Shown here in pieces: positions 52,627-62,723 of a stretch of 64,000 nt of DNA. The notes under the pieces are model-generated. The model was not told where the DNA came from. It did not search any database and saw only the letters and a program-made list of their open reading frames with translations. Made by a program: the position numbers and the translations under genes. The DNA is from Saprospiraceae bacterium (GTDB taxonomy: Bacteria; Bacteroidota; Bacteroidia; Chitinophagales; Saprospiraceae): assembly GCA_020629715.1 (NCBI GenBank), contig JAHDCU010000002.1:396748-460747 (forward strand), written 5' to 3'. Each line of letters begins with the position of its first letter. Within the stretch, counting starts at the first letter, position 1.

Positions 52627-54363
52627 ATGAATTTAGAAGAACATTCAACTCTAAAGAAATCTGTCTCTCTACTTAATCATAAGATGCTGGAAATCATCAA
52701 ATCCGTAGAGAACGAAGAGCTCTTTACTATACTTACTGATCTCAATCAACGCATCCAGGATCCTTTTCTATTTGTTATCGTCGGCGAGGTAAAAGCCGGG
52801 AAAAGTAGTTTCATAAATGCACTACTACGTACGGAGCAAGATATCTGTAAAGTTGCACCATCGCCAATGACAGATACTATACAACGGATTGTATACGGCG
52901 ACGTACACCGTGAGGAAATTACAAATCAATACCTCAAAACAATATATTATCCAGAAGAAATTCTCAAAAAAATATCAGTAGTAGATACTCCAGGCACGAA
53001 TACAATCGTGGACCATCATCAGGAGATTACGGAGCGATTTATACCTCAGGCAGATCTGATTGTTTTTGTCTTCGAATCAAAAAATCCTTATCGTGAATCC
53101 GCTTGGCAATTTTTTGATTACATCAGTGATGAGTGGCGTAAAAAAATAGTATTTGTACTTCAACAAAAAGATCTCATGGAAGCCGAGGATCTTAGCATTA
53201 ACATGGGCGGAGTACGTCAGCATGCGATAAGCAAAGGCATCCAAGAGCCTAAAATATTTGCTGTATCTGCCAAGCAAGAAAAGGATGGCGATCTAGAAAA
53301 AAGTGGTTTTAGGCAATTACATGCTTATCTCAATCAGAATATAACAGGAGGTCAAAGCCCTTTTTTAAAACTAAGATCTATCGCTGATAGCATATTGACC
53401 ATCAGTGAAAAATTTGAACAAAGCCTACAACAAAGAAAACTCCAATGGGAATCAGATACGAGATTTAGAGAAGAGATTGATGAATCGCTCCAAAGTAATA
53501 GATCCAAAACAGGGAAACAAATCAACTTCTTAGTAGAAAACCTTATCGCGGCCTACGACCGAATAACCAAAAAAAGATATGATGAACTCGATCGAGGATT
53601 ATCTTTCGTTAGTCTAATTAAAAAATCTTTTAGCTCATGGATGGGAGGAGATCAAAATCCTAAGGAGTGGTTAGAAAATCAAATTGAAAGTTTTGAATAC
53701 GAGCTCAATCATGCGCTCAAGGAAAAGCTTCAAGATGGCGTAATGGATATTGCCGAGAATATTCAAGATATGGCGGTAGTGGTAGATGCTAAATTAAAAT
53801 CGACCACTACCATCTTAGACAATACTGATGAAATATTTCACAATATTGCAGAAAGAAGAGCATCAGTGCTCTCTGAGCTACTTAAAACATTTCAGGATTT
53901 CCTAAAAGATCCTCAAAATTTTTACGATCAAGATTTAACCAAATCAAGTAAAAATCTCGCCCCTAATCTCGCGGCAGGAAGTGGAATCGCTGTGATCGGA
54001 GTTATATTAGCATCCTTGACCAATGGAGCAGTTTTCGATATTACAGGTGGAATATTGACAGCATTTGGATTAATTTTCGCCGGGGCTAGTATAGGATATA
54101 AAAGAAGAAAAATACTGAATACTTTCAACCAGGAAATCCATAAAGGACGCCATCGTATTCAAAATGAAGTAAGCCAAAAGCTCAATGACTATTCTGATAG
54201 GATTCAATTTAAGATACTCAATAACTTCACCAAACTAGATGAACATTTAGAAAGAGAGTCTAAAGAAATCAAAAGGCTTGAAAACAGTCTAATAGAGGTC
54301 AATCACACAGGTAAATCTTTACAAGAAGAGATTGATTTCAAACTTAGCGAGATCAACAAATAA
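52627..54363 (+). CDS. Bacterial dynamin-family GTPase
   Basis: 578 aa. The GTPase domain at the N-terminus has P-loop GEVKAGKS (53-60), switch DTPG (120-123) and a G4-like QQKD. A long helical stalk follows with coiled-coil character (RKLQWESDTRFREEIDESLQS). Near residues 440-490 is a hydrophobic hairpin with glycines (LAAGSGIAVIGVILASL; ILTAFGLIFAGASIGY), the paddle-like membrane segment of bacterial dynamins. The C-terminus is again helical. Such proteins remodel or protect membranes. It is a single gene, not the paired form seen in some bacteria. Confidence 0.85.
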   Translation: MNLEEHSTLKKSVSLLNHKMLEIIKSVENEELFTILTDLNQRIQDPFLFVIVGEVKAGKSSFINALLRTEQDICKVAPSPMTDTIQRIVYGDVHREEITNQYLKTIYYPEEILKKISVVDTPGTNTIVDHHQEITERFIPQADLIVFVFESKNPYRESAWQFFDYISDEWRKKIVFVLQQKDLMEAEDLSINMGGVRQHAISKGIQEPKIFAVSAKQEKDGDLEKSGFRQLHAYLNQNITGGQSPFLKLRSIADSILTISEKFEQSLQQRKLQWESDTRFREEIDESLQSNRSKTGKQINFLVENLIAAYDRITKKRYDELDRGLSFVSLIKKSFSSWMGGDQNPKEWLENQIESFEYELNHALKEKLQDGVMDIAENIQDMAVVVDAKLKSTTTILDNTDEIFHNIAERRASVLSELLKTFQDFLKDPQNFYDQDLTKSSKNLAPNLAAGSGIAVIGVILASLTNGAVFDITGGILTAFGLIFAGASIGYKRRKILNTFNQEIHKGRHRIQNEVSQKLNDYSDRIQFKILNNFTKLDEHLERESKEIKRLENSLIEVNHTGKSLQEEIDFKLSEINK

Positions 54364-54426
54364 AAAGTACTCCCAAAGTCGTTCGATTTTTGTGTATTTT
54401 CATCAAGCAATCGAATAACTAACATT

Positions 54427-56070
54427 ATGGAATTTAACTTATCTAATCTCGATCTAGGTATCATCATAGGATACTTGATTTTCGTGGTTCTATTAGGATT
54501 TTACTTTGGTAAAAAACATAAAGATGCCGAGGACTATTTTTTAGCAGGACGAAGTCTGACCTGGCCGCTCATCGGATTTTCATTATTTGCCTCTAATATG
54601 TCTAGTAACAGCCTTGTGGGGCTTGCTGGTGCAGGATTTAAAGATGGATATTCTGTGTATACATATGAGTGGATGGCAGTAGTGATTCTCATTATATTTG
54701 CTGTGTTCTTTCTACCCTTTTATCTCAAAAATAAAGTCTTTACAGTACCAGAATATCTTGAGGGAAGATTCAGCTTTCCTGTACGTGCATATGCTTCTGG
54801 GATTGCCATTATTTTGAATGTATTGGTAGATATTTCAGCTACATTATATGCCGGAGGTGTAGTGATTAATCTCATTTTCCCGGAGTTATCGCTTGCGATG
54901 ATTATCGTTGGACTAGCTATCATAGCAGGTATATATACGATATCAGGAGGTTTGTCTGCAGTAGTGTATACGGATGCTGTGCAAGCCGTGATATTGATTT
55001 TTGGGTCTTGTATGATTACCTACTTTGCACTAGATGCAGCTGGTGGCTTTCAAGCAGTCAGAGATACGATCGCTGATCCTGCGCATTTTAATATTATTAA
55101 ACCTATAGATGATCCTGCACTTCCCTACCCAGGCATATTCACGGGTGTCTTAATCATAGGCTTTTACTTTTGGGGTACCAATCAGTACATCACTCAAAGA
55201 GCACTAGCTGCAAAAAATGTAATCCAAGGGCAGTGGGGAGCAATGTTCGCTGGGTTTCTAAAGTTGTCTATCTTATTCATAATGGTATTTCCAGGGGCAT
55301 TTGCGAGAGTATTATACCCCATCCAATCAGTAGTAGAAAATGGTAAAGAAAAAATTATGGCCATGAGCTCCACGGGAGAATTGATGAATATCGATCAGAT
55401 TTATCCTTCTCTATTGTTTGACTTTCTACCAACGGGGCTCTTAGGTGTGGTATTAGCTGGACTTATTGCTGCTATGATGTCAAGTCTAGACTCAGGAATG
55501 AACTCTGTATCGACATTATTCACCATGGATTTTTATAAAAAGATAGATCCTGAAGCGGATAATAAAAAACTTATGGGTGTCGGTAGATGGGTTACATTAG
55601 TCATTATGATTATTGCGATCATTGTAGCTCCTCAGATTGGAAAATTTGATGGATTGTGGGGCTATCTACAGGAGACCTTAGCTTGGTTTAGTCCACCAGT
55701 GGTGGCACTATTTGTATTAGGAATATTCTCCAAGAAAGTCAATGAAAAAGGAGCGATCGCAGGAATTATAGTAGGTTTCCCTATTACCCTAATCTTAATC
55801 ATCAACTCTATTGGTGGCATGGAATGGCCGTTGCCCAACTTCCTTTATATGGCAGGTATACACTTAGCTATTTGTGCTTTGGCTATTTATGTAGTCAGCA
55901 TCATGACAGGTGGTCCAAGTGCTGAGCAAGTAGATAGTAAAATATGGACCCTTGCCTCCTATAAAGAGCAGACTGTAGAACTCAAAAAACTTCCATGGTA
56001 TCAAAACTATAGAACGCAAGGTATCATCTTGTTGATCGTAGTTGCCATAATTTTAATCTCCTTTGCTTAG
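54427..56070 (+). CDS. Sodium:solute symporter (SSS family), probable sugar transporter
   Basis: 547 aa, about 14 membrane helices. SSS marks: GYLIFVVLLGFYFGKKHKDAEDYFLAGRSLTWPLIG, the Na+-site helix ASNMSSNSLVGLAGAG, and the signature region GLIAAMMSSLDSGMNSVSTLFTMDFYKK. This resembles the SGLT/vSGLT branch (WGTNQYITQRALAAKN). The gene 8 bp downstream encodes a GH100-like hydrolase and the next a P-loop kinase. A sugar, possibly a disaccharide, is therefore the likely cargo (inference from context). Confidence 0.88.
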   Translation: MEFNLSNLDLGIIIGYLIFVVLLGFYFGKKHKDAEDYFLAGRSLTWPLIGFSLFASNMSSNSLVGLAGAGFKDGYSVYTYEWMAVVILIIFAVFFLPFYLKNKVFTVPEYLEGRFSFPVRAYASGIAIILNVLVDISATLYAGGVVINLIFPELSLAMIIVGLAIIAGIYTISGGLSAVVYTDAVQAVILIFGSCMITYFALDAAGGFQAVRDTIADPAHFNIIKPIDDPALPYPGIFTGVLIIGFYFWGTNQYITQRALAAKNVIQGQWGAMFAGFLKLSILFIMVFPGAFARVLYPIQSVVENGKEKIMAMSSTGELMNIDQIYPSLLFDFLPTGLLGVVLAGLIAAMMSSLDSGMNSVSTLFTMDFYKKIDPEADNKKLMGVGRWVTLVIMIIAIIVAPQIGKFDGLWGYLQETLAWFSPPVVALFVLGIFSKKVNEKGAIAGIIVGFPITLILIINSIGGMEWPLPNFLYMAGIHLAICALAIYVVSIMTGGPSAEQVDSKIWTLASYKEQTVELKKLPWYQNYRTQGIILLIVVAIILISFA

Positions 56071-56078
56071 TCGAGTTT

Positions 56079-57257
56079 ATGGATAAAGCTATAACTCTTT
56101 TGCAGAAAGCAACCACCGCTCATGGGATACTAGCAAGTCCTGTAAAACAAGAAAATTATCAACGGGTTTGGTCTCGTGATGGTATCATGGCAGGTATAGC
56201 TGGTATTTTGATTGATGATTCTGTGATCATACAAGGTCTTAAAGAGACGTGTCTAACTTTAGCTAGAAATCAACATCCCAAAGGGACTATTCCAAGTAAT
56301 GTCCCACTGGATAGAAAAGCTCCTAGCTATGGAAGCTTAGTGGGAAGAGTGGATGCGACGAGTTGGTTTGTGATTGGAAGTTGTTTGTATTACCTAAATA
56401 CAAAAGATCATGATTTCTGGAAGGAAATTGAGTCTAATGTCAATGATGCGCTGGCAATCCTAGACGCATGGGAATTTAATGATCGGCATCTTATCTATAC
56501 ACCATTGAGTGGAAATTGGGCAGATGAGTATCCGATGCATGGATATCTGCTTTATGATAATCTATTGCGACTCTGGGCAGTACAACTATTTGCAAAAATC
56601 AGCACGGAAGACAAGTATCTTTTGAAAGCTAAACTTATTAAGCAAGTAATCCAGCATAATTTCTTTTTCGATCAACAAGATGAGACAAGGTATCATCCTA
56701 CTCTATATCACAGAGCTTATAATAATCATTGGAAAATACCTGTAGCTGGATTTAACCCGAGTAGATATTACAAGATTTTTGATGCATGTGGGATAGGGTT
56801 GGCTTTATTGATGAATGTTTCAGAAAGTAAACAGACAGCTCATAACGTAACGGAGTACTTAAACAAAATGAAGTTTAATGAATCCGAGGCGCTATTAGTG
56901 CCGGCATTTTGGCCAGTGATTAAAGAAGAAGAATCGCTATGGGATGAATTAGCTGAAAACTACTCTTATAGTTTTAAAAATACTCCGCATCACTTTCATA
57001 ATGGTGGTATATGGCCCATTATGAGTGGATGGCTTGCATTAGGCCTAAAATCTCAAGGTCAATCAGACGCAGCAGAAAGAATTTTCTCTGGATTGGAAGG
57101 CCTTTTAGCACAGGACGACTATCAATTTTCAGAATACTATGATAGTCTAGACCTCAAAGCAAACGGCAAAAAGCCATTGAGTTATTCTGCAACAGGTTAC
57201 ATATTTACGAAGATCGCTTCCTCTGACACAAGCCTGGACAAACTTTATTTATCATGA
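56079..57257 (+). CDS. Cytoplasmic glycoside hydrolase of the GH100-like (alpha/alpha)6-barrel type (putative neutral/alkaline invertase)
   Basis: 392 aa without signal peptide. The N-terminal NYQRVWSRDGIMAGIAG carries the Asp of the GH100 active-site region. ALAILDAWEFNDRHLIYTPLSGNWADEYPMHGYLLYDNLLRLWA and HFHNGGIWPIMSGWLALGL are barrel helices with aromatic and acidic residues typical of these enzymes. GH100 enzymes split sucrose to glucose and fructose. The assignment is by pattern; a related glucosidase is the alternative. It overlaps the next gene by 4 bp (ATGA). Confidence 0.7.
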   Translation: MDKAITLLQKATTAHGILASPVKQENYQRVWSRDGIMAGIAGILIDDSVIIQGLKETCLTLARNQHPKGTIPSNVPLDRKAPSYGSLVGRVDATSWFVIGSCLYYLNTKDHDFWKEIESNVNDALAILDAWEFNDRHLIYTPLSGNWADEYPMHGYLLYDNLLRLWAVQLFAKISTEDKYLLKAKLIKQVIQHNFFFDQQDETRYHPTLYHRAYNNHWKIPVAGFNPSRYYKIFDACGIGLALLMNVSESKQTAHNVTEYLNKMKFNESEALLVPAFWPVIKEEESLWDELAENYSYSFKNTPHHFHNGGIWPIMSGWLALGLKSQGQSDAAERIFSGLEGLLAQDDYQFSEYYDSLDLKANGKKPLSYSATGYIFTKIASSDTSLDKLYLS

Positions 57258-57910
57258 AGGGAGATCAAATAAAAACCACGGACGAGATCAATGCTTTTGC
57301 AGCAAAAACCGCTCGATACTTTCTACATAACAAAGTAAAAACAGATCCCTTTTTCATAAGCATTGCTGGAGAATCGGGTTCTGGCAAATCTACATTAGCA
57401 ACTGCCCTACACATCATGCTAAAAGATCTGTATGATATAGATTCTATCATCATACAAATGGATGATTACTTTATCTTGCCCCCAGCTGACAATCACCATC
57501 AAAGAGAGCTGGATCTAGTACATGTAGGGCCACAAGAAGTCAATCTTGATCTATTAGATAGCCAACTTAAGATGATACAAGATGGTGCTGCTACGGTAAG
57601 TAAACCTTTAGTAGATTTTCATCAAAATACAATAGAGCAAGAGCAGATATCATGTATATCAAGTGCCGTTTACATTATCGAGGGCACTTATGTTTCACTA
57701 TTAAAAAACCTCGACTATCGGATATTTATTGACCGAAACTATGAGCTTACATTTGATGATCGAGTTGCTAGAGCCCGAGAAGAGGTTACACCATTTATAC
57801 AATCCGTACTTGAGATCGAGCATGGCATCATCAGTAAGCATCGCGCATTAGCTGATTTAATCGTAGAGTCAGATTATAGCTTAGTTGAAAATAAAAATAT
57901 TCGATTCTAG
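57254..57910 (+). CDS. Uridine-kinase-like P-loop kinase in a sugar-use operon
   Basis: 218 aa. Walker A GESGSGKS (39-46), the acceptor-site MDDYF, and the VGPQEVNLDLL motif place it in the uridine kinase/phosphoribulokinase/fructose-transport superfamily. Its start codon overlaps the stop of the hydrolase gene (ATGA), so it is translated with it. In that setting it may phosphorylate a sugar released by the hydrolase rather than uridine; this is inference. It ends 11 bp before the convergent AlkD-like gene. Confidence 0.75.
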   Translation: MKGDQIKTTDEINAFAAKTARYFLHNKVKTDPFFISIAGESGSGKSTLATALHIMLKDLYDIDSIIIQMDDYFILPPADNHHQRELDLVHVGPQEVNLDLLDSQLKMIQDGAATVSKPLVDFHQNTIEQEQISCISSAVYIIEGTYVSLLKNLDYRIFIDRNYELTFDDRVARAREEVTPFIQSVLEIEHGIISKHRALADLIVESDYSLVENKNIRF

Positions 57911-57921
57911 GATAATATCTA

Positions 57922-58596
57922 TCAGAGATATTTACTTCCTTCTCTTACCGTCAAACCTGACAAAGAATCTCTCGAGGCCAGGTAATCTCTTACCAATTGT
58001 GGTTTTCTTTTGGAAAGCTCTCTGAGTGCCCAGCCAGATGCTTTATTAATAAAAAACTCTTTGGATCCCTGAGTACCATCTATCAATGCAAAAAGAAGCT
58101 CATGATCAACCTCCATTTTATATTTGAGCTGATGGATAATTGCAGATCGCTGCAGCCATATGTTATCCGATGAAGACCAATCTTCACATACTTGGTACTG
58201 AAGCTGCTTATCTTTTTTCAAAATGGAACCAAGCATATTTGACGCTATCCAATCTACAGTATCCCACCACGAATGAGTGGTAATAAAATATTTGCAATCT
58301 TCTAAATACTGCTCATCATACTTTGATACACCTTTCGATAGAAGCAGCATGGCAAAGTAATGGTACTCTCTAAACTTCAATGACCACAAATGACGGGCAT
58401 AGGCAATCTGATTGCTCAATAATTCTGATTTATTTTGAGCATACCACGAAGCAAAAATCTTCTTTCGCATAGGAGACGCCACTCCTAAAAAAGAAAAATG
58501 CCCTTTCATATAATCGGTCATTTTTTTTGCATAGAATGCATCGTATTTATTTTCTACCTCAAATATCAATTGATCAATAATTTTGGGCTCTATCAT
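57922..58596 (-). CDS. DNA alkylation repair protein (AlkD-like)
   Basis: 224 aa, all-helical HEAT-like repeat protein. AlkD family enzymes excise N3- and N7-alkylated purines without base flipping. Marks: YMKGHFSFLGVASPMRKK, WSLKFREYHYFAMLLL, THSWWDTVDWIA, WLQRSAIIHQL and EFFINKASGWALREL. The Trp and Asp of WWDTVDW match the region that holds the catalytic residue in AlkD. It is divergent from rarA with 53 bp between them. Confidence 0.85.
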   Translation of the reverse strand: MIEPKIIDQLIFEVENKYDAFYAKKMTDYMKGHFSFLGVASPMRKKIFASWYAQNKSELLSNQIAYARHLWSLKFREYHYFAMLLLSKGVSKYDEQYLEDCKYFITTHSWWDTVDWIASNMLGSILKKDKQLQYQVCEDWSSSDNIWLQRSAIIHQLKYKMEVDHELLFALIDGTQGSKEFFINKASGWALRELSKRKPQLVRDYLASRDSLSGLTVREGSKYL

Positions 58597-58649
58597 GCAG
58601 ACTAAGATATGACTTTGTCAAAAAAGTAGATATTTATAAAAAATTTGAA

Positions 58650-59915
58650 ATGAAGCCATTAGCCGAACGCATGAGACCGAAAAGCCTAGAAGAATATGTA
58701 GGCCAATCTCAAATCGTAGGCGATGGTGCCGTACTCCGAAATATCATCGAATCTGGACATATCCCATCGTTCATACTTTGGGGACCGCCAGGTGTAGGCA
58801 AGACAACGCTAGCTGGAATTATTGCGGAGCAACTGAGTAGACCTTTTTTTACACTCAGTGCCATTAATAGCGGTGTAAAAGATATCCGAGAGACGATCGA
58901 AAAAGCGAAGTCTAAACGATTTTTTGATGCTCCACAACCTATTTTATTTATTGATGAAATCCATAGATTTAGTAAGTCGCAGCAAGATTCTTTACTGGGA
59001 GCAGTGGAGTCTGGCATCATCACACTTATTGGTGCTACTACTGAAAATCCATCTTTCGAAGTCATACCTGCCCTTTTATCACGATGTCAAGTATACATTC
59101 TCAAACATCTTGAGGTTGAAAACTTAACATCACTTCTAGATCATGCCATTCAAAAGGATGAATATCTAAGTAAACTTGATATTGAAATTTCAGAATATGA
59201 GCGTCTTATTAAATACTCGGGAGGAGATGGCCGTAAAATATTGAATAGCCTAGAAATCGTCATCAATAACTCAGATCGTACCGAGAAAATAACGATCACA
59301 AATGATCTCGTTGACCATATCATTCAGCAAAATATTGCGCAATATGATAAGACTGGAGAGCTTCACTACGATATCATATCGGCCTTTATAAAATCGATAA
59401 GAGGGAGTGACCCTCAGGGTACATTATACTATCTGGCACGTATGATTGAAGGTGGCGAAGACCCTAAATTTATTTGCCGTCGAATGATCATTTCTGCCTC
59501 TGAAGACATCGGGATGGCCAACCCAAATGCATTGCTTTTGGCGAATGCATGTATGCAAGCCGTCCAAAACATTGGTATGCCCGAAGGCAGAATCGTCATG
59601 TCACAATGTGCCGTTTATCTAGCTACATCGGATAAGTCAAACGCTAGTTATATGGCGATCAACAAAGCACAAGCTATCGTAAAGCAACAACCAAATCTAT
59701 CAGTACCGCTACACCTCAGAAATGCTCCCACCAAACTGATGAAGCAACTCGATTATGGTAAAGGCTACAAGTATGCGCATGACTACAAGGGCAATCATGT
59801 ACAACAGGAATATTTACCATCTGAGATAGCAGGTTCTGAATTTTATGTACCACAAAACAATCCTGCAGAACTCAGAATTAAGGCAAAATTAGATCGTCAA
59901 AAAGGAGCTAAATAA
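58650..59915 (+). CDS. rarA: Replication-associated recombination protein A (RarA/MgsA)
   Basis: 421 aa. AAA+ ATPase related to clamp loaders that acts at stalled replication forks. Opening motif PLAERMRPKSLEEYVGQSQIVG, Walker A GPPGVGKT (45-52), Walker B FIDEIHRFSK, sensor ATTENPSFEV, and the C-terminal tetramer region KSIRGSDPQGTLYYLARMIEGGEDPKFICRRM all match. Length is normal. It ends 5 bp before the stop of the convergent small gene. Confidence 0.93.
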   Translation: MKPLAERMRPKSLEEYVGQSQIVGDGAVLRNIIESGHIPSFILWGPPGVGKTTLAGIIAEQLSRPFFTLSAINSGVKDIRETIEKAKSKRFFDAPQPILFIDEIHRFSKSQQDSLLGAVESGIITLIGATTENPSFEVIPALLSRCQVYILKHLEVENLTSLLDHAIQKDEYLSKLDIEISEYERLIKYSGGDGRKILNSLEIVINNSDRTEKITITNDLVDHIIQQNIAQYDKTGELHYDIISAFIKSIRGSDPQGTLYYLARMIEGGEDPKFICRRMIISASEDIGMANPNALLLANACMQAVQNIGMPEGRIVMSQCAVYLATSDKSNASYMAINKAQAIVKQQPNLSVPLHLRNAPTKLMKQLDYGKGYKYAHDYKGNHVQQEYLPSEIAGSEFYVPQNNPAELRIKAKLDRQKGAK

Positions 59916-59920
59916 GATGA

Positions 59921-60259
59921 TTAATCATCACTATTCTCCGCTTCTCCAACTGGCTCATCGCTCGTCGTGATGTAGCAGATATTAGTATCTAGATTGTAGC
60001 AAAAGAAGAGTGGTTTTTCATTTCTCAAAAGGTCAATCCAGTTGATGTACTTATCAGTTCTTAGGAATACAAAGAAGTTATATTTTCCGTTTTTCTCCTC
60101 ATAGTAATTCTCTCGCATCCAGTTCATACAAAACTTGATGACTACTTTTCCAGAAGGTATGCTGATATTGATACCGTAGTCTGTTTGCTGTCCTTGAGCT
60201 TGTCGCCCGTATAGAAAAACCTTGTAGTGTTTAAACTCTTCAATGATAATATTATCCAT
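59921..60259 (-). CDS. Small conserved protein of unknown function
   Basis: 112 aa. No family name recognised. It has alternating beta-like segments (HYKVFLYGRQAQG, SGKVVIKFCMNWMRENYYEE, YNFFVFLRTDKYINWIDLLR) and an acidic tail. There is no signal or membrane segment. It has its own well-matched Bacteroidota promoter (60288-60318), which supports it being expressed. It sits between rarA and mutS2. Confidence 0.7.
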   Translation of the reverse strand: MDNIIIEEFKHYKVFLYGRQAQGQQTDYGINISIPSGKVVIKFCMNWMRENYYEEKNGKYNFFVFLRTDKYINWIDLLRNEKPLFFCYNLDTNICYITTSDEPVGEAENSDD

Positions 60260-60287
60260 CTGTCGATTAGTTGATTTTATACGATGC

Positions 60288-60318
60288 CAAAGGTAAGCGC
60301 AAAATTACGTAGCGCCAA
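60288..60318 (-). promoter_or_regulatory. Promoter of the 112-aa gene (Bacteroidota consensus)
   Basis: On the minus strand TTG (60318-60316), 20 bp, then TACCTTTG (60295-60288) fits TTG-N17-23-TAnnTTTG. The ATG at 60259 lies 29 bp downstream of the -7 box. Confidence 0.65.
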
Positions 60319-60333
60319 AAAGATTTTAACAGA

Positions 60334-62706
60334 TCACAATCGCACATAAGTAACACCCTCCCCTCCAAAATCATCTTGTGGATGCCATACTTTTTCTACG
60401 TTGTATTCCTTTAACTTTTTATGAACTGCATTTCGTAATGCACCACTACCCTTTCCATGTAAAATGGTCAGCATATCCACATTTCGGATCATAGCTTGCT
60501 CTACGAGTTCTTGTACGAAAGCAATTCCATCCGACTTGGTATAGCCTCGGATATCAATCTTCGGTGAAAAATTTTGAATTTTCTTGACCTGAGTAGAAAC
60601 GTGATAAGATTTATTAGTAGTCATAGGAGTTGCTGTAGGCTCTAGATTGACTAAATCAACAGTCATTGTAAATGATCCAACCGCCAGTTTCACTTTCTTT
60701 TTTCTTACTTCTAGGATCTTACCTGTAGTCCCGGATTCTCTGATCTTAGCCCAGTTTCCCACTTGAAAATCTGATTCGTCGAAGTCTTTTCTATAGAAGA
60801 TCTCTTTTTTGAGTTCTTTGATTTCTTCTTGTTGTTCCTCTTTATGAAGCTTATGCTTTTTAAGAACTCTCTGAGCAGCCTCCCGACTTTCTGTTGCCTT
60901 TAGTTCTTTTAATATGGCATCGATTTCTTGATTAGCCTTATTCGCAGCGGCGATTTTTTGTTCTTTGATATCTAGTTTGAGCCGCTTGCGTCGATATTCG
61001 AGCTCTGATTGCAATTGGTTATAGGTAGCTGTTAATCGTTCTAGGTTTTGCTCTTTATCACTGAGTCCTTGAATTTTCTCATCGAGTACTTGCTTCTCAG
61101 ATTGCAGATCTGTTAACAATTGATCAATGGCTTTTTCATTTTTACCCGTTTTATATCGTGCATACTTTAATACTCGTTTGGGCAGCCCTGTTTTTTCAGC
61201 AATTTCAAAAGCGAAACTACTACCCGGTCGACCGATTTTGAGTTGATAACTCGGACGCAGATTTTCTTTATCAAAAAGCATCCCGCCGTTGACAATGCCT
61301 TTCGTTTTATATGCAAAAAACTTAAGGTTGCTATAATGCGTCGTGATCACTCCCCATACTTGTTTATGATTGAGCTCTTTTAGGATTGCCTCGGCAATAG
61401 CACCTCCTATTTTGGGATCTGTACCAGAACCAAATTCATCAATTAAAATGAGTGATTTTTCATCTGCTTTCTCTAAAAATTGAACCATATTAGTCAATCG
61501 AGAACTATAAGTACTTAAGTCATCATCCAATGATTGTTGATCACCAATATCACAAAGGATTTTATCAAATACGCCAATCGTACTATTCTCCTCTACCGTG
61601 GGTAGTATACCAGACTGCGCCATCATATGTATAAGAGCCACCGCCTTCATGGTTACTGATTTACCCCCAGCATTGGGACCGCTGAGTAAGAGCAGTTTAT
61701 TAGGCTTGTTGAGTTCTAAATCAAATGGAATGGTCTTTTTATTCTCATTCGAATTTTTGAGATAGAGATATGCATGTCTCCCCTCTTTGATGGCAAACAG
61801 TGCCTGATCAACGATATTGGGTAAGCTTGCATCTAATTCTTTGGCCAGTCTTGCTTTCGCCAAAATGACATCTACAGCTATCAACTGATGATAATCAGAG
61901 ACAATATCTTCGATATAAGGTCTAAGCTCATCACAGAGATGCCTCAATATCCGATATACTTCTTTTTTCTTTTCTGTCTCAAGATCAAAGATCTGGTTAT
62001 TGATATCTATGACCTGTTCGGGTTCGATAAAGGCAGTCTTCCCTGTAGCTGATTCATCGTGGATGATACCTCTTACTTTACGCTTATTTTCTGCTGGGAC
62101 ACTGAGTACTCGTCGGCCATTTCTATAACTCTCGACCGAGTCAGACAGCATTGCTTTCTGTTTAAAACTAGCTGCAATCGTACCAAACGCTTTATCTAAC
62201 TCTCTGTTTTTAGCATTGATCTTTTTTGATATTTTCAATAGCTCTGGACTTGCATCAGGTCTTAGCAATCCTTCTCGATCATAAACTCGATCTATCGCTT
62301 TGATCAAGTGATCACCTTCTAAAAATCGCTGTGCGAAGCCTTTTATGCCTTCTATCTCTGCAATATGATCACCATTGAAAAACACTCGTAATTCCAGAGA
62401 AATGAGCAATACTTTTTGGATTCGCAATACCGCTTCGGGATCTAGGATAAAGCCCTCCTTACTCAACATTTTGACATCTTCCACGATATTTTCGAAAGAA
62501 GACAAAGGCACCAATACCCCTTTGTTTAGAATACTTAATAGTTGAAATACCTCTTGCAGACGCTTCTTTATCTCTTTAAAATCTGATGTAGGGGTGATCT
62601 CTAAACTTCGATCTCGTCCCATCTCAGAGCGGCAATGATATGCTATCCTATTGAGAATATCCGTAAACTCTATTTTATCACCTATATCAGAAGGGTATGT
62701 GTACAT
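60334..62706 (-). CDS. mutS2: Endonuclease MutS2
   Basis: 790 aa from ATG 62706 (MYTYPSDIGDKIEF); an ATG at 62712 is an alternative. An ATG at 62742 is unlikely because the promoter lies downstream of it. MutS2 is the recombination-suppressing, ribosome-rescue-linked MutS homologue without the mismatch-recognition domain. Core motifs: P-loop GPNAGGKS (about 343-350), Walker B LILIDEFGSGTDPKIGGAIAEAIL, coiled-coil linker (about 505-630), and a C-terminal Smr nuclease domain with KIDIRGYTKSDG and HGKGSGALR. It is divergent from aroC. Confidence 0.93.
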   Translation of the reverse strand: MYTYPSDIGDKIEFTDILNRIAYHCRSEMGRDRSLEITPTSDFKEIKKRLQEVFQLLSILNKGVLVPLSSFENIVEDVKMLSKEGFILDPEAVLRIQKVLLISLELRVFFNGDHIAEIEGIKGFAQRFLEGDHLIKAIDRVYDREGLLRPDASPELLKISKKINAKNRELDKAFGTIAASFKQKAMLSDSVESYRNGRRVLSVPAENKRKVRGIIHDESATGKTAFIEPEQVIDINNQIFDLETEKKKEVYRILRHLCDELRPYIEDIVSDYHQLIAVDVILAKARLAKELDASLPNIVDQALFAIKEGRHAYLYLKNSNENKKTIPFDLELNKPNKLLLLSGPNAGGKSVTMKAVALIHMMAQSGILPTVEENSTIGVFDKILCDIGDQQSLDDDLSTYSSRLTNMVQFLEKADEKSLILIDEFGSGTDPKIGGAIAEAILKELNHKQVWGVITTHYSNLKFFAYKTKGIVNGGMLFDKENLRPSYQLKIGRPGSSFAFEIAEKTGLPKRVLKYARYKTGKNEKAIDQLLTDLQSEKQVLDEKIQGLSDKEQNLERLTATYNQLQSELEYRRKRLKLDIKEQKIAAANKANQEIDAILKELKATESREAAQRVLKKHKLHKEEQQEEIKELKKEIFYRKDFDESDFQVGNWAKIRESGTTGKILEVRKKKVKLAVGSFTMTVDLVNLEPTATPMTTNKSYHVSTQVKKIQNFSPKIDIRGYTKSDGIAFVQELVEQAMIRNVDMLTILHGKGSGALRNAVHKKLKEYNVEKVWHPQDDFGGEGVTYVRL

Positions 62707-62723
62707 GTTCATCGTTGATCGAT

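Noticed and set aside
57914..57932. Hairpin AATATCT/AGATATT between the kinase and AlkD-like genes as a terminator
   Set aside because: The 7-bp stem is almost all A/T and no T-run follows on either strand.
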